Origin: Ningiella ruwaisensis
GTDB lineage: Bacteria > Pseudomonadota > Gammaproteobacteria > Enterobacterales > Alteromonadaceae
Assembly (NCBI RefSeq): GCF_004798935.1
Contig: NZ_RAHT01000005.1
Span: 124,001 to 188,000 of the forward strand
Length of the DNA stretch: 64,000 bases
Reading direction: 5' to 3'
The notes beneath the pieces are model-generated. The model searched no databases and was not told where the DNA came from. It worked only from the letters and a program-made list of their open reading frames with translations. Each line of letters starts with the position of its first letter. The stretch's first letter is position 1. Made by a program: the position numbers and the translations under genes. Below, piece by piece: positions 27,872-41,191 of the stretch.

Positions 27872-30391
27872 ATGAGCGAAAATGCGATCCCTTCCATTAA
27901 AACCTTAAATAAACTTGCTGATGCTGCGGCGTCTCAGCATTCTATGGTAAATGGTAACCAGAGTTTAAAGGTAGGCTACAGTAAAACGGCCGTAAGTTTT
28001 ACTGTGTTAAGCGCAAACGCATCACAAGTTGTTCTGCAAGATAACGCAAATAAGCAGCAATACAGCATTCAGCGAAGTGCTTTGAGCTTTGCGAATGCAT
28101 CAGACGCTGATGCTGGCAGTAATTTAAACCATTATGCAGGTGCAAATTCACCTGCAATCAAGCGAGCCGATCAGCTTGTTCTAATCAGTGCAAATAACAA
28201 ACATATTCAATTCAGACTGCTATCTGCCAATCATTCATCAAGCGCGAATGCGGGCCAGCCTGCAAGCGACAAGGGAGTTGCAGGCATCCCCGGTGATAAT
28301 AAGTTAGCCTCAGTACCTACTCATATTTCTTCTCAACAAAATAACGCGCTTATTAAATCATGGCCAGAGCTTAATCTGTCAGTCACCCATGCAGTTCCAC
28401 TAAAAGTTAGCGCGCAAAGCACATTTAGTGTGACTGATCCAAAACTCACCGCCTTGGCTCAAAATATCAGTGCCAGTGCCGTTGGCAAGGGCAAGCCACT
28501 TATCGAATTAACGCTTGTTGGCAAACTTAAAGCGATTCAAAATGGCGGTAACAACATTTCAAATCTTTTAGTTGCTTTAAATCTTAAGCCAAATGCACTT
28601 GCAGCAATTGGTAACAAAAATCTGATTTTGCCAATAGACTCTGCAAAATTGGCTGAATTTTCGATAAAGCCTGGAGCTACAGTAAACATTGAACTGGCAG
28701 CTCCGTCTTTTTCTTCGTCGTCTGCTTCAACGACTGCTTCATTAAAAAGCCAGGTGATAAAGTCCTTAGATATTCAGTCGTCAGCGCACAATAAAAGCTA
28801 CGCGCTTAATCAGAGCGAATTACTTGCAGCCAATAAAAACAATCGTTTTTTGTATGAGGCGTTTCAAAATTTAAGTAAACACATGCTTTTTAGCCATCCA
28901 TTAAAGCATGCTATAGTGCAAAATTTAAGCAGCCAACTTCTAAATGCGCTGCCAAAAGACTTTGCCCAGCAGATCCGCTCAAACATAGATGTAAATCGCT
29001 TGAATGATGCTCGTTTACTTATCGCTAACGATAAGCAAGCTAGCGAAGCGCACAACCCAATAGTTAATCTTAGTGTGGTCGAAAAGCCTCTGATTGTGAA
29101 TATTGATACGCAATCGCTGATGCAAACAAGCAGCTCAAAAAACACGCGAACAGCTCATTCGGCAAATTCACTGGCTAAACTTTCAGCAAACTTGGGACTT
29201 TCTCAGGAAACGGTATCGACTCAAGCAAATGACGCATCTCAGCTATACAAAACAGAGAATGTTGTAAGTTCGGGAAAAGGAATGAACATTGAAGGGCGTT
29301 CTGTAACGCCTTCTCAATTTTTGGATGCGGTAAAAAACGCACTGAATCATACCCTTTCGCACTCTGAAAAAAGCACAGAGAATGTAAACAACCTGCTCAC
29401 CGTGATTAAACAAGTTGGTTTACAAAGTGGCAGTGAGGTGCGACAGTTATTGCTACCACTATTCAAGCAGCTAAATAGCTTGAGCTCGTATGAAAGTTTC
29501 TTCAATACTTCAACAAACAGCACTGAAATAAAAAACACTGAAAATAGCGCGAACGATAGTACGAAAAATCGCAACGAACTACTCCAATGGAGCGGTGCCA
29601 ACGCACTGCGTGAATTATTGAGCGCATCCGCGGTAACTCAGTTGTTTCCGCATAGCTTATCTAATGAAGCGTTCACACAAAAAAGTGTGCAAGCTAGCAG
29701 CTTAATTGATGGTTTGCTTAACGTGCTAAAGCTTTCGCTAGCCGCCCAGCATGCCAATAAGCTTGGAAGCGGCGCTTTCGCTACGCCAAGCCCTCAGCAA
29801 CAAGCGGCAATTGCGCAACTTACACCACTTATCGCACAAGCTCTGCAGGGAATGAAAACGCCCTCTGCGCAGGCAGCGCGAAATACGCAAAACCGTGTAT
29901 TGCAAGATTTTGCACAAGCGGATCCGCGAGGGAGACTTATAAGCGAAATAGGAAAATTGTTAAGCAGTCACAATACACAAAAATTAAGAAGTGCAGAGGC
30001 CACATTACAAGGGGCGGAAACCTATTACTATGCGCTGCCTAATCCATTTAGCAAGCAAGCAAATGACATCGAAATCGCAATAAAACGTGAAAATCCCTCA
30101 AATGATAAGGATAGCGCTGAAGCAAATAAAACATGGAAGCTTGATATGAAATTAGATATTGGTAAGCGCGGCATAGTATTGGCGAAAACGCAGATTATTG
30201 ATACGCGGATCGATTTACATCTATACGCGTCAAACGATGCGCTTAAGCATCAAACCGAGAAGTACTTACCCTTTTTACTTGAACGGTTTAAAGCTCACGG
30301 TCTTGAAATTGGCAGACACGCCTGTGACCTGGGCAAATTAGACGCATCTATAATCAAAACAGAATTAAACGTAATGCATACTTATGCTTAA
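27872..30391 (+). CDS. fliK: FliK-like flagellar hook-length control protein
   Basis: FliK is the secreted ruler that stops hook growth and switches export to filament proteins. This 839-residue protein has a long Ser/Ala/Asn-rich N-terminal region typical of the poorly conserved ruler. A C-terminal domain at about 740-830 (KLDMKLDIGKRGIVLAKTQII and RFKAHGLEIGRHACDLG) matches the FliK C-terminal fold. The next gene, an FlhB-domain paralogue, supports the flagellar assignment because FliK acts on FlhB. It is isolated from other flagellar genes here, so it could be a second FliK-like protein rather than the principal one. Confidence 0.8.
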   Translation: MSENAIPSIKTLNKLADAAASQHSMVNGNQSLKVGYSKTAVSFTVLSANASQVVLQDNANKQQYSIQRSALSFANASDADAGSNLNHYAGANSPAIKRADQLVLISANNKHIQFRLLSANHSSSANAGQPASDKGVAGIPGDNKLASVPTHISSQQNNALIKSWPELNLSVTHAVPLKVSAQSTFSVTDPKLTALAQNISASAVGKGKPLIELTLVGKLKAIQNGGNNISNLLVALNLKPNALAAIGNKNLILPIDSAKLAEFSIKPGATVNIELAAPSFSSSSASTTASLKSQVIKSLDIQSSAHNKSYALNQSELLAANKNNRFLYEAFQNLSKHMLFSHPLKHAIVQNLSSQLLNALPKDFAQQIRSNIDVNRLNDARLLIANDKQASEAHNPIVNLSVVEKPLIVNIDTQSLMQTSSSKNTRTAHSANSLAKLSANLGLSQETVSTQANDASQLYKTENVVSSGKGMNIEGRSVTPSQFLDAVKNALNHTLSHSEKSTENVNNLLTVIKQVGLQSGSEVRQLLLPLFKQLNSLSSYESFFNTSTNSTEIKNTENSANDSTKNRNELLQWSGANALRELLSASAVTQLFPHSLSNEAFTQKSVQASSLIDGLLNVLKLSLAAQHANKLGSGAFATPSPQQQAAIAQLTPLIAQALQGMKTPSAQAARNTQNRVLQDFAQADPRGRLISEIGKLLSSHNTQKLRSAEATLQGAETYYYALPNPFSKQANDIEIAIKRENPSNDKDSAEANKTWKLDMKLDIGKRGIVLAKTQIIDTRIDLHLYASNDALKHQTEKYLPFLLERFKAHGLEIGRHACDLGKLDASIIKTELNVMHTYA

Positions 30392-30403
30392 CGGAGCTGC
30401 TAC

Positions 30404-30751
30404 ATGACTAAAGCCAAACCATCAGCTAAAGCGGTCGCACTAAAATATGATGCGAATGTGCCTAGCGCTAAGCGACAATCAAATTCTAAAACTAAAGCGG
30501 CACCGAGAGTGCTTGCAAAAGGAAGTGGTGATATTGCTCAGGAAATCATCGCACTTGCTGAGCAACACGGTATTTTTATTCATCAAGACGAGCATCTCAC
30601 TGAGGTATTGACTCAACTTGATTTAGGGCAGGAAATTCCGGAAACACTTTACCATGTGATTGCAGAACTCATTGCTTTCTCATTTGTGATGCAGGGCAAA
30701 TTTCCGGAAAACTGGAAGAATATGCATCAGCGAATTGATTTCTTATCTTAA
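30404..30751 (+). CDS. FlhB C-terminal-domain paralogue (FhlB)
   Basis: This 115-residue soluble protein matches the cytoplasmic domain of the export switch FlhB/YscU. It has AVALKYDANVPSAK near residue 10 and then VLAKGSGDIAQEIIALAEQHGIFIHQD, followed by LDLGQEIPETLYHVIAELIAF. FlhB cleaves itself at NPTH immediately before the AVALKYD segment. This protein begins just after that point and so resembles a free FlhB cleavage product with no membrane domain and no cleavage motif. It follows the fliK-like gene by 12 bp. Confidence 0.88.
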   Translation: MTKAKPSAKAVALKYDANVPSAKRQSNSKTKAAPRVLAKGSGDIAQEIIALAEQHGIFIHQDEHLTEVLTQLDLGQEIPETLYHVIAELIAFSFVMQGKFPENWKNMHQRIDFLS

Positions 30752-30777
30752 TAAATACGTCTTTTAAAAAAAGCAGC

Positions 30778-30805
30778 TTTGCTCACATTCGTAGATGTGA
30801 GCAAA
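30778..30805. terminator. terminator between fhlB-like gene and recA
   Basis: TTTGCTCACAT and ATGTGAGCAAA form a perfect 11-bp stem with a 6-base loop. On the minus strand a run of seven Ts follows about ten bases later, so it best serves recA. The converging fhlB-like transcript may also use it. Confidence 0.7.
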
Positions 30806-30821
30806 AACTTGCTTGCGCACC

Positions 30822-31853
30822 TTACTCCGTTGTTTCTGCCTTCGGTTCTTCGGGCTTAACTGTCTTTTTAAGCAAGAGTTCAGCGCGAATTTTGTCTTCG
30901 ATTTCCTTGGCGATTTCAGGGTTTTCTTTTAAGTACTTAACCACGTTTGCTTTGCCCTGACCAATTCTATTGCCGTTATAGCTGTACCAGGCTCCGGCTT
31001 TATCAACATATTTTTGCTTAACGCCAATATCGATTAACTCAGCTTCTTTTGAAATACCTTCACCGTACATAATTTGGAATTCTGCCTGTTTAAACGGAGG
31101 CGCGACTTTATTTTTAACAACTTTAACGCGTGTCTCATTACCAACAACTTCCTCTCCATCCTTAATAGCGCCAATTCGACGGATATCTAATCGCACAGAA
31201 GAATAGAACTTAAGCGCATTACCACCTGTTGTTGTCTCAGGATTACCAAACATTACCCCAATCTTCATACGAATTTGGTTAATGAAAATACAAAGTGTGT
31301 TAGAGCGTTTAATATTCGCCGTTAGTTTACGAAGCGCCTGAGACATCAAACGTGCCTGCAAGCCCACATGTGAATCCCCCATGTCGCCTTCAATCTCCGC
31401 TTTAGGCGTAAGCGCCGCAACCGAGTCAACAATAACAACGTCTACTGCACTTGAACGCACTAGCATGTCACAAATTTCAAGGGCTTGTTCACCCGTATCA
31501 GGCTGAGAAACCAAAAGGTCTTGAATATTAACGCCCAGTTTTTCTGCATAGATAGGATCTAGCGCGTGTTCTGCATCCACGAATGCGCAGGTCTTACCCA
31601 TTTTTTGCGCTTCAGCAATAACCTGCAACGTTAAAGTGGTTTTACCGGATGACTCCGGGCCATAAATTTCCACAACGCGACCGCAAGGTAATCCGCCTAT
31701 GCCCAGCGCTATGTCAATACTCAAAGAGCCGGTTGAAATCGCATCTATATCCATCGCCTGGTTGTCGCCCAAACGCATTATAGCGCCCTTACCAAACTGT
31801 TTTTCGATTTGACCGAGTGCAGCATTTAAGGCTTGATTTTTGTTATCGTTCAC
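30822..31853 (-). CDS. recA: recombinase RecA
   Basis: RecA forms filaments on single-stranded DNA, drives strand exchange and induces LexA cleavage. Walker A is [10 protein letters not shown], Walker [22 protein letters not shown], and loop L2 is near [14 protein letters not shown] place the start at the GTG at 31853, giving 343 residues ([21 protein letters not shown]). This matches the usual RecA N-terminus and has AAGGA exactly eight bases upstream. The frame stays open to a GTG at 31931, but that would add 26 residues absent from other RecA proteins. A LexA box lies about 150 bases upstream of the GTG. Confidence 0.95.
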   Translation of the reverse strand: MNDNKNQALNAALGQIEKQFGKGAIMRLGDNQAMDIDAISTGSLSIDIALGIGGLPCGRVVEIYGPESSGKTTLTLQVIAEAQKMGKTCAFVDAEHALDPIYAEKLGVNIQDLLVSQPDTGEQALEICDMLVRSSAVDVVIVDSVAALTPKAEIEGDMGDSHVGLQARLMSQALRKLTANIKRSNTLCIFINQIRMKIGVMFGNPETTTGGNALKFYSSVRLDIRRIGAIKDGEEVVGNETRVKVVKNKVAPPFKQAEFQIMYGEGISKEAELIDIGVKQKYVDKAGAWYSYNGNRIGQGKANVVKYLKENPEIAKEIEDKIRAELLLKKTVKPEEPKAETTE

Positions 31854-32003
31854 AATAGTAATCCTTGTTGCGTTGTTTTCTGCGTTATATGCACTACCTG
31901 AGATTTTAGAACCGAACATCGCAATGGTCACTTAGCAACCTGCAATATGCCAATACGCTTCGGTCTTAAACATCAACATGCAATCATTTATATCGGAAGT
32001 ATA

Positions 32004-32019
32004 CTGTATAGCTATACAG
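32004..32019. promoter_or_regulatory. LexA (SOS) box of recA
   Basis: CTGTATAGCTATACAG is a perfect palindrome fitting CTGT-N8-ACAG, extended to TACTGT...ACAGTT. It is upstream of recA and should make recA DNA-damage inducible. Confidence 0.92.
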
Positions 32020-32169
32020 TTTCAACGCTTTATTTAGAAAATTTTATAACTGTATGAATTTACATGGAAATTAGTTTTTAACTAAGCATTCCATGGCAAA
32101 ACTCATCTCTAAATTAACCTATTTTGTGTATACAAACAGTGTTGCATACCCATTATTATGCGATACCTT

Positions 32170-32673
32170 TTATTGGGACGAAACGATACAGTAGATCAGT
32201 TTTTCAAGCGCCAGTACAATAGCCTGTTCTCTTACCTGCTGCCGGTCCCCCGAAAAACAGCGGCTGAAGGTTTGCACACCTTGTGGACTTGCAATGCCAA
32301 ACCATACCAAGCCCACGGGCTTATCTGCACTTCCGCCACTTGGGCCAGCAATGCCACTAATGGCAACGGCGTAATCTGCATTAGCGCGTTCTTGTCCGCC
32401 TTGCGCCATTTCAGTTACCACTTCTTGAGATACCGCTCCAAAATGCTTAAGTGTTTCGCTTTTTACTCCCACTAATTGGGATTTGGCTTCATTTGAATAG
32501 GTCACCCATGACTGATTTATCCAGGCAGATGAACCGGGCACGTCGGTGATGGCAAACGCCAAGCCTCCACCGGTGCAAGATTCGATAGTACAAACCGTAC
32601 TATGCGTTGTATTTAATAAACTACCCAAGCGCTCCGCTAGTTCATATTTTTGTTTTAATTGTGCAGTTAGCAT
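32170..32673 (-). CDS. pncC: nicotinamide-nucleotide amidase (CinA C-terminal family)
   Basis: PncC hydrolyses NMN to nicotinate mononucleotide in NAD salvage. This is the stand-alone CinA C-terminal domain of 167 residues, with the family motifs [21 protein letters not shown] and [13 protein letters not shown], and [24 protein letters not shown] in the usual order. It is divergent from mutS and next to recA, a common gammaproteobacterial arrangement. Confidence 0.93.
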   Translation of the reverse strand: MLTAQLKQKYELAERLGSLLNTTHSTVCTIESCTGGGLAFAITDVPGSSAWINQSWVTYSNEAKSQLVGVKSETLKHFGAVSQEVVTEMAQGGQERANADYAVAISGIAGPSGGSADKPVGLVWFGIASPQGVQTFSRCFSGDRQQVREQAIVLALEKLIYCIVSSQ

Positions 32674-32737
32674 ACAAGCTTTTTTAATTGGTGACTTTTG
32701 CTTTAGAATACGACTTCACTACAAGAAAACAAGAATA

Positions 32738-35431
32738 ATGATGCCTAATTCCTCCACTAGCGATGTAAACACCTCTCAAAAACATACGCCAATGATGGCC
32801 CAATATCTCGCTATAAAAGCCGAGCATCCAGATATTCTTTTGTTTTACAGAATGGGCGATTTTTATGAGCTTTTTTTTGATGATGCGAAAAAAGCTGCAA
32901 ACTTGCTTAATATTTCTCTGACGGCTCGCGGCAAGTCAGGTGGCGAACCAATCCCAATGGCAGGCGTTCCCTATCATGCTGCTGAAAACTATTTAGCAAA
33001 ACTCGTCAAAATGGGCGAATCCGTCGCAATTTGTGAGCAAATTGGCGACCCGGCTACCAGTAAAGGCCCCGTCGAGCGAAAGGTAGTACGTATTGTAACG
33101 CCCGGGACGCTAACTGACGAAGCCTTAATGGACGACAAACAAGACGCGGTTTTAGCGGCCGTAAATCATCATAAAAATGTATTTGGTATAGCATATATTG
33201 ACTTGGCAAGTGCACGCTTTCATGTGTTGGACTGTGTGGGAGAAGATGCATTTTTAGCTGCACTGGAACGTATCAAAGTAGCAGAGCTTTTGTATTCTGA
33301 AGACTTTTCGTTTACGCATTTGCTTGAGCGCTTTAAAGGTAAGCGGAGACGAGCCGTGTGGGAGTTTGATCAACAAACGGCGTTAAATAAACTTAATCAG
33401 CAGTTTTCAACGCTTAATTTAGACGGATTTGGTATTGACGAGTCTTTATTGGCAATTGGTTGTGCGGGCTGTGTGTTGCAATATGTGCACGAAACGCAGC
33501 GCACGCAGCTTGCTCATATCACCCGCATTACGCACGACAACCATAGCCAAATTTTGTACATGGATGCCGCCACTCAGCGAAATCTTGAGCTAACCCGTAA
33601 CTTAAGCGGCTCAACAGACAATACCTTGCTTTCGGTTATAGATAATACCGCAACAAATATGGGCTCGCGCCTGTTGCAGCGTTTTTTACATCAGCCCACT
33701 CGCGATGTAGAAGAAATTAAAAAACGCCACATTATCATCGATGCGATTCGCCAGTGTAATTACCATGAATTAAACACAATCATCAAAGAGATCGGCGATA
33801 TAGAACGGATTTTGGCAAGAGTCGCACTACGTTCCGCCCGGCCGCGTGACTTTTCGCGTTTAAGTCATGCCTTAAATCAACTTCCGGCTTTAAAGGCATG
33901 GCTATCGAAGCTTAATCTGAATAGCGCTAATGAAAGCAATGACGAGGCAACAAGTAATCAATTAGGCGCTATCGTGGGTGATTATCAATGCAGAATCAGT
34001 GAATTTGCTGAAATGGCTCAATTGCTTAACGACGCGATTATAGAAAATCCTCCCGTGGTGCTTCGCGACGGTGGGGTAATTGCACCAGGCTACAACGAAC
34101 AGCTGGATGAATTGCGCGACTTAGCGCAAGGCGCGACATCTTATCTTGAAGAACTCGAGCAAAGAGAACGCGTTCGCACAGGCATTCAAACGCTCAAAGT
34201 AAATTACAATAAGGTGCACGGCTTTTACATTGAAGTGAGTCGAGCCAGCAGCGATTTAGTGCCAGCAGATTATATTAGACGCCAAACACTTAAAAACAAC
34301 GAACGCTACATTATTCCAGAGCTAAAGGAGCATGAAGATAAGGTTCTTACCAGTCAATCTCGCGCCCTGGCGCTTGAAAAACGACTCTTCGATGAGCTCT
34401 TTGATCAGATCATGCCTGAACTTGAAGCGCTAATGCTTTGCGCCAACGCAGTTGCCAAACTGGATGTGCTGGCTAATTTTGCAGAACGGGCCGATACCCT
34501 CAATCTCAACAAACCTATTCTATGCGATGAGAGCCTTATTGAATATGATGCTGGCCGTCACCCGGTCGTTGAAAATGTGATGAGTACGCCCTTTATTGCC
34601 AACCCACTTTTTGTGTCCAGTAGTACGCAAATGTTGATGATTACCGGGCCAAATATGGGCGGTAAATCAACCTATATGCGCCAAACAGCCTTAATTGTGC
34701 TATTGACCTACACAGGTTGTTTTATTCCGGCGAATTCGGCTCGCATTGGCCCCATCGACAGAATATTCACACGTATTGGTGCAGCAGATGATCTCGCTTC
34801 TGGCCGTTCCACTTTTATGGTCGAGATGACCGAGACGGCGAACATACTTAACAACGCCACCCAAAACAGTTTGGTGCTAATGGACGAAATTGGACGAGGT
34901 ACATCGACCTTTGATGGATTATCTTTAGCTTGGGCATGTGCTGAACATTTAGCCAATCATATCCGCTGCTATACCTTGTTTGCCACGCATTATTTTGAGT
35001 TGACACAACTCGCGCAACATTATGATTTTATTCAAAATGTGCATCTAAGCGCCATAGAACACAAAGACGATATAAAGTTCATGCACCAGGTGCAGCAAGG
35101 AGCCGCAAACAAAAGCTATGGCTTACAAGTTGCGAAACTGGCGGGAGTGCCTAAACAGGTTATACAAGTTGCAAAATTGAAACTGGCTCAGTTGGAAAAC
35201 GAGGCCATCGTTAGTCAAAATCTTGGGCAAAATCACGTTCATCATCACGCTGAAAATGCAATTAAAGAGCGTGAGAGTCGAGCAGGCGACAACGCTGAGC
35301 CCACTCAAATTAATATGAGCTTGGACAGTCCGCACTGGCTGGAGCAAAAACTGAATACTATTGATTTAGATGCACTTTCTCCAAGAGAAGCGCAAGCGCT
35401 GCTTTATGAGTGGAAAAAGCAAATTAGATAA
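32738..35431 (+). CDS. mutS: DNA mismatch repair protein MutS
   Basis: MutS recognises mismatches and recruits MutL. The mismatch-binding motif is in [18 protein letters not shown] (Phe-x-Glu). The ATPase has Walker [14 protein letters not shown], Walker [19 protein letters not shown] and [10 protein letters not shown] short tetramerisation-like tail ends in [16 protein letters not shown] start it at 32738 (MMPNSSTSD), giving 897 residues, because the frame upstream runs into the divergent pncC gene and lacks conserved sequence. It is slightly longer than E. coli MutS because of an extra 30-residue polar stretch near the C-terminus. Confidence 0.95.
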   Translation: MMPNSSTSDVNTSQKHTPMMAQYLAIKAEHPDILLFYRMGDFYELFFDDAKKAANLLNISLTARGKSGGEPIPMAGVPYHAAENYLAKLVKMGESVAICEQIGDPATSKGPVERKVVRIVTPGTLTDEALMDDKQDAVLAAVNHHKNVFGIAYIDLASARFHVLDCVGEDAFLAALERIKVAELLYSEDFSFTHLLERFKGKRRRAVWEFDQQTALNKLNQQFSTLNLDGFGIDESLLAIGCAGCVLQYVHETQRTQLAHITRITHDNHSQILYMDAATQRNLELTRNLSGSTDNTLLSVIDNTATNMGSRLLQRFLHQPTRDVEEIKKRHIIIDAIRQCNYHELNTIIKEIGDIERILARVALRSARPRDFSRLSHALNQLPALKAWLSKLNLNSANESNDEATSNQLGAIVGDYQCRISEFAEMAQLLNDAIIENPPVVLRDGGVIAPGYNEQLDELRDLAQGATSYLEELEQRERVRTGIQTLKVNYNKVHGFYIEVSRASSDLVPADYIRRQTLKNNERYIIPELKEHEDKVLTSQSRALALEKRLFDELFDQIMPELEALMLCANAVAKLDVLANFAERADTLNLNKPILCDESLIEYDAGRHPVVENVMSTPFIANPLFVSSSTQMLMITGPNMGGKSTYMRQTALIVLLTYTGCFIPANSARIGPIDRIFTRIGAADDLASGRSTFMVEMTETANILNNATQNSLVLMDEIGRGTSTFDGLSLAWACAEHLANHIRCYTLFATHYFELTQLAQHYDFIQNVHLSAIEHKDDIKFMHQVQQGAANKSYGLQVAKLAGVPKQVIQVAKLKLAQLENEAIVSQNLGQNHVHHHAENAIKERESRAGDNAEPTQINMSLDSPHWLEQKLNTIDLDALSPREAQALLYEWKKQIR

Positions 35432-35438
35432 ACAGGCT

Positions 35439-37031
35439 TTAGTTATTGGCCTCAAAGCGTTTCATCATTTGCGAAATAGTATGCTTGCGCATTTCAAGTG
35501 AATCATAATCACAATGACCTACTCCGCGTTTAAAAATAAATTCGGCATCGTAGGCAGGTTCGCTTTGTGCTTTTAGCATATCCTCAAAAAAATACATGGC
35601 ATTATTTAAATAAAAATTATCCATATCGCCCATCCAGATATGAAGCTTGCCAGCAAGCTTTGGACCTAAGCTTGGCCAGTTCTTCTCGGTATGCAATCGC
35701 AAGTCATATTTTTTCCAGGCCTCGGCTACCGTTTTGTTAATTTTGCCAGTTTCAGGATCCCAAATAGCAAGCGGTAATCCATCCTCTGAACGGGGACTGT
35801 AAACTGCGTTCCAGCCGCCCCACTGACCACCTGATGTCACAAAGCTGTTTGTACGCCCCATCGTGTTTTCCATGCTAATTTCACGCTTTATTGAAAAAAT
35901 CACATCGCCGTCTTTTTCGCGAAAAGACGGACGCTCCTGATTGTGCTCGTTAAAAAAAGCATTGTCGTCTTCATAAATATTGACTAATTGAAAATAGCGA
36001 AAGTCAACGCCATCAGCACTGTAAGACCAGGCCCCGTTAAAAAGGTCAGGATAAAAAATTTGTAAAGCTAGGCTTACCCAGCCGCCAGTGGAACAACCGC
36101 TTACAAATCTCCCTTTCATATCATCAACAAGATTAAACTGACTTTCTAAATAGGGAAGTAATTCTTGCCAAGTTGCATCACCATATGGGCCATTGTTTGC
36201 GGAGTTGATTTGGTAAGGGTCACCAAAAGGCGCTTCACCATCCAGAAAGACGATGACCATTTGTAGGGTGTTTTCGTCTTGCCAGTAGCGCTGAAAGTCT
36301 TCATTTTCGTACAATCTTTGCGCCCGAGTATAGCGGGAGCCATACCCCCCTATGTCAAAAAATACCGGGAAGCGCGCTAAAGGCTTATCAAAGTAAGTGC
36401 GAGGCAAGATTACCCCTGCTCGTAAATACATGTCCTCATTCCAAAATTTGCTGAGGGTTTCGCTTTTCAATTTAACAAATTTCAGTAAGGGCTGGTCTTT
36501 TGGTAATTCATCAGGGGGGATCTGCTCGTTTAACGTTAATTGCAGGGTAAATTCGCTGCCTTCTTTTACGCTTACTTTTTGAATATCGCTAAAATAATTG
36601 CCTGGTGAATTGATGCCAGAATCAAGCGTATTAGTGTCGTAAATCGCTTGCACATACCACTCGCCTGCAGGCAAATCTTCTAATCGCTTGTGAGGAAATC
36701 CACCTAGCATGTTGCTAGTTAAAATCAGTTGCTCGTTCAGGCTTTTAAGATCAATTGCAAATAAAGGCTCGATGTTCTGAGTTGGCCATGCACTGTAAAA
36801 TCGCGGCGCTTCCTCGTCAGAGCGCGAAAATACAATGTGTAATCTTCCCGCCTGCTCGAGTACTTGCTTATTCTGCGCTTCAGCCGGCGAGACCTTTATA
36901 CTTATTGAAGACGGGTTCGATAAATTTTCAGCGCTAACGAGGTTTACACTTTCAAGAAGCGTGAGAGAAAAGCAAATGCTTAAGTAGAGCCCGAAGCATT
37001 TGCTCATGGTTTGATAAGCCTTTATGTTCAT
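35439..37031 (-). CDS. secreted alpha/beta-hydrolase, putative esterase
   Basis: This 530-residue protein has a signal peptide (CFGLYLSICFSLTLLESVNLVSA). Residues about 40-200 form a beta-rich accessory domain. A putative-esterase alpha/beta-hydrolase domain follows, with the nucleophile in FVSGCSTGGWVSLAL (Gly-x-Ser-x-Gly-Gly). A likely catalytic His is in GVGHCDYDSL near residue 510, and GDMDNFYL may hold the acid. It should act in the periplasm or outside the cell. The substrate is unknown; relatives include esterases with carbohydrate-linked esters. It lies between mutS and pyrG on the opposite strand with no evident pathway partner. Confidence 0.82.
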   Translation of the reverse strand: MNIKAYQTMSKCFGLYLSICFSLTLLESVNLVSAENLSNPSSISIKVSPAEAQNKQVLEQAGRLHIVFSRSDEEAPRFYSAWPTQNIEPLFAIDLKSLNEQLILTSNMLGGFPHKRLEDLPAGEWYVQAIYDTNTLDSGINSPGNYFSDIQKVSVKEGSEFTLQLTLNEQIPPDELPKDQPLLKFVKLKSETLSKFWNEDMYLRAGVILPRTYFDKPLARFPVFFDIGGYGSRYTRAQRLYENEDFQRYWQDENTLQMVIVFLDGEAPFGDPYQINSANNGPYGDATWQELLPYLESQFNLVDDMKGRFVSGCSTGGWVSLALQIFYPDLFNGAWSYSADGVDFRYFQLVNIYEDDNAFFNEHNQERPSFREKDGDVIFSIKREISMENTMGRTNSFVTSGGQWGGWNAVYSPRSEDGLPLAIWDPETGKINKTVAEAWKKYDLRLHTEKNWPSLGPKLAGKLHIWMGDMDNFYLNNAMYFFEDMLKAQSEPAYDAEFIFKRGVGHCDYDSLEMRKHTISQMMKRFEANN

Positions 37032-37131
37032 TTTTTATCTCTGTTTAGAATTTTGATTAAAGCGCGCAAAAACAGCTTGTCTGACTCTAGCACAATAAGT
37101 CCTTTGTCTTGAAGTACAAGAAAACGCAGTT

Positions 37132-37166
37132 TGTAATTTACTCAAGGGTCATCTTCTAGGTATACT
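37132..37166 (+). promoter_or_regulatory. candidate pyrG promoter region
   Basis: Two overlapping candidates exist. TTGAAG (37109-37114) is followed after 17 bases by TGTAAT (37132-37137). TTTACT (37137-37142) is followed after 18 bases by TATACT (37161-37166). Both would start a leader of 120-150 bases that contains the hairpin at 37226. Confidence 0.4.
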
Positions 37167-37225
37167 ATGCATCCAACAAAGGTGAAGTTCTTTTCACTGA
37201 ATATGTAAATCAATCTCAGCTTGTA

Positions 37226-37253
37226 CATCTTTACTTGTAAAGATGCTTTTTTT
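37226..37253 (+). terminator. intrinsic terminator in the pyrG leader (possible attenuator)
   Basis: CATCTTTAC and GTAAAGATG pair in a 9-bp stem (tight TT loop, more likely ACTTGT loop) followed at once by C and seven Ts. It lies 43 bases before the pyrG ATG and points the same way, so transcripts from the upstream promoters would have to pass it. Confidence 0.65.
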
Positions 37254-37274
37254 ATTGATTTGCACATCATTTAA

Positions 37275-38924
<1,650 letters not shown>

Positions 38925-38998
38925 ATATACATCTAGATATATAAAACGCATGAGAATCATCGATTAGCATTGCTTGTATTTAACGTTCTAAGGTTTGA

Positions 38999-40351
<1,353 letters not shown>

Positions 40352-40385
40352 AGCACCTTACGCGTTTAAAAACATGTAAAAGCTT

Positions 40386-40424
40386 AGCCGCTTTGCTTAT
40401 AATCCCGAGCAAAGCGGCTTTTTA
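40386..40424 (+). terminator. intrinsic terminator after eno
   Basis: AGCCGCTTTGCT and AGCAAAGCGGCT form a perfect 12-bp stem around a 10-base loop, followed by TTTT and a T-rich stretch, 34 bases after the eno stop. Confidence 0.9.
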
Positions 40425-40518
40425 CTTTTACGGTTTAAATCCGATTTATCGCCAACATCTATTATCAGTGACTTTTTTATAGCGAAAGAAGGCGTCTCAA
40501 GCGGCAAGCGAACACAAA

Positions 40519-41148
40519 ATGGCATTGGAATTTAAAGATCAAACAGATATTTTTCATTTGGCTGCAAAATACCCGAATTTTGCAGAGCTAAGTAATGCCC
40601 TTTATGAACGTGAACTGCAAAACCTGGCCAATTCGAATATTTCAGATCCCGCCTTGCTCAAACGAAAGATCAAAGGCTTAAGCCATCATGTGAAAAACGC
40701 AGCAATGCATTTACTCGAAGGCAATGCGCCTATAGATGTAGATGTACACAACGGCTCCTGGCAAGCAAAACAGGCAGGCAAATGCCCTATTGCCACGCAA
40801 TCGACTGACAAAACAATCAAATGGTTTAGCGAAAATGCTCGATACGGCGCAGTAGTCGCGGTCTACGTCGAGCATCTCGGCGAGGAACATATTGAGCTTG
40901 ACAGCATCGACATGATGGCTTCAGACAGATTACATCTAAACAAATTTGGCTGGTTTTCTAAAACCGGCGAATATTTTGAAATTGTCCCCAAGCAAACTCG
41001 CTATTTACTGCTCAAACCAAGCAAAGCGATTTTTGTTGCTGCCTGTTCAGGCCACAGATGGATGCCAAAAGGCAAAGCTATGCCTCGCGCGCTTAGTTTA
41101 CGTGAACTTTTGCTTTCTACCGATATCGATTGGAAAACATTTAAATAA
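40519..41148 (+). CDS. conserved-looking protein of unknown function
   Basis: I do not recognise this 209-residue protein. It has no signal peptide or membrane segment, so it is probably cytoplasmic. The N-terminal 70 residues look helical (LSNALYERELQNLANS). The middle contains an acidic stretch around EHLGEEHIELDSIDMMASDR, and the C-terminus has FVAACSGHRWMPKGKAMPRAL. Start and coding character look normal for its neighbours. It follows the eno terminator and precedes palindromic element copy 2, so it may be a single-gene transcript. Confidence 0.7.
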   Translation: MALEFKDQTDIFHLAAKYPNFAELSNALYERELQNLANSNISDPALLKRKIKGLSHHVKNAAMHLLEGNAPIDVDVHNGSWQAKQAGKCPIATQSTDKTIKWFSENARYGAVVAVYVEHLGEEHIELDSIDMMASDRLHLNKFGWFSKTGEYFEIVPKQTRYLLLKPSKAIFVAACSGHRWMPKGKAMPRALSLRELLLSTDIDWKTFK

Positions 41149-41191
41149 CCCCATATTGAATGTGTTACAGCATCACGTATACCAGAGTAAT

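Noticed and set aside
32546-32737. 64-residue N-terminal extension of MutS
   Set aside because: It would overlap the divergent pncC gene and has no similarity to the MutS N-terminus. The start at 32738 is preferred.
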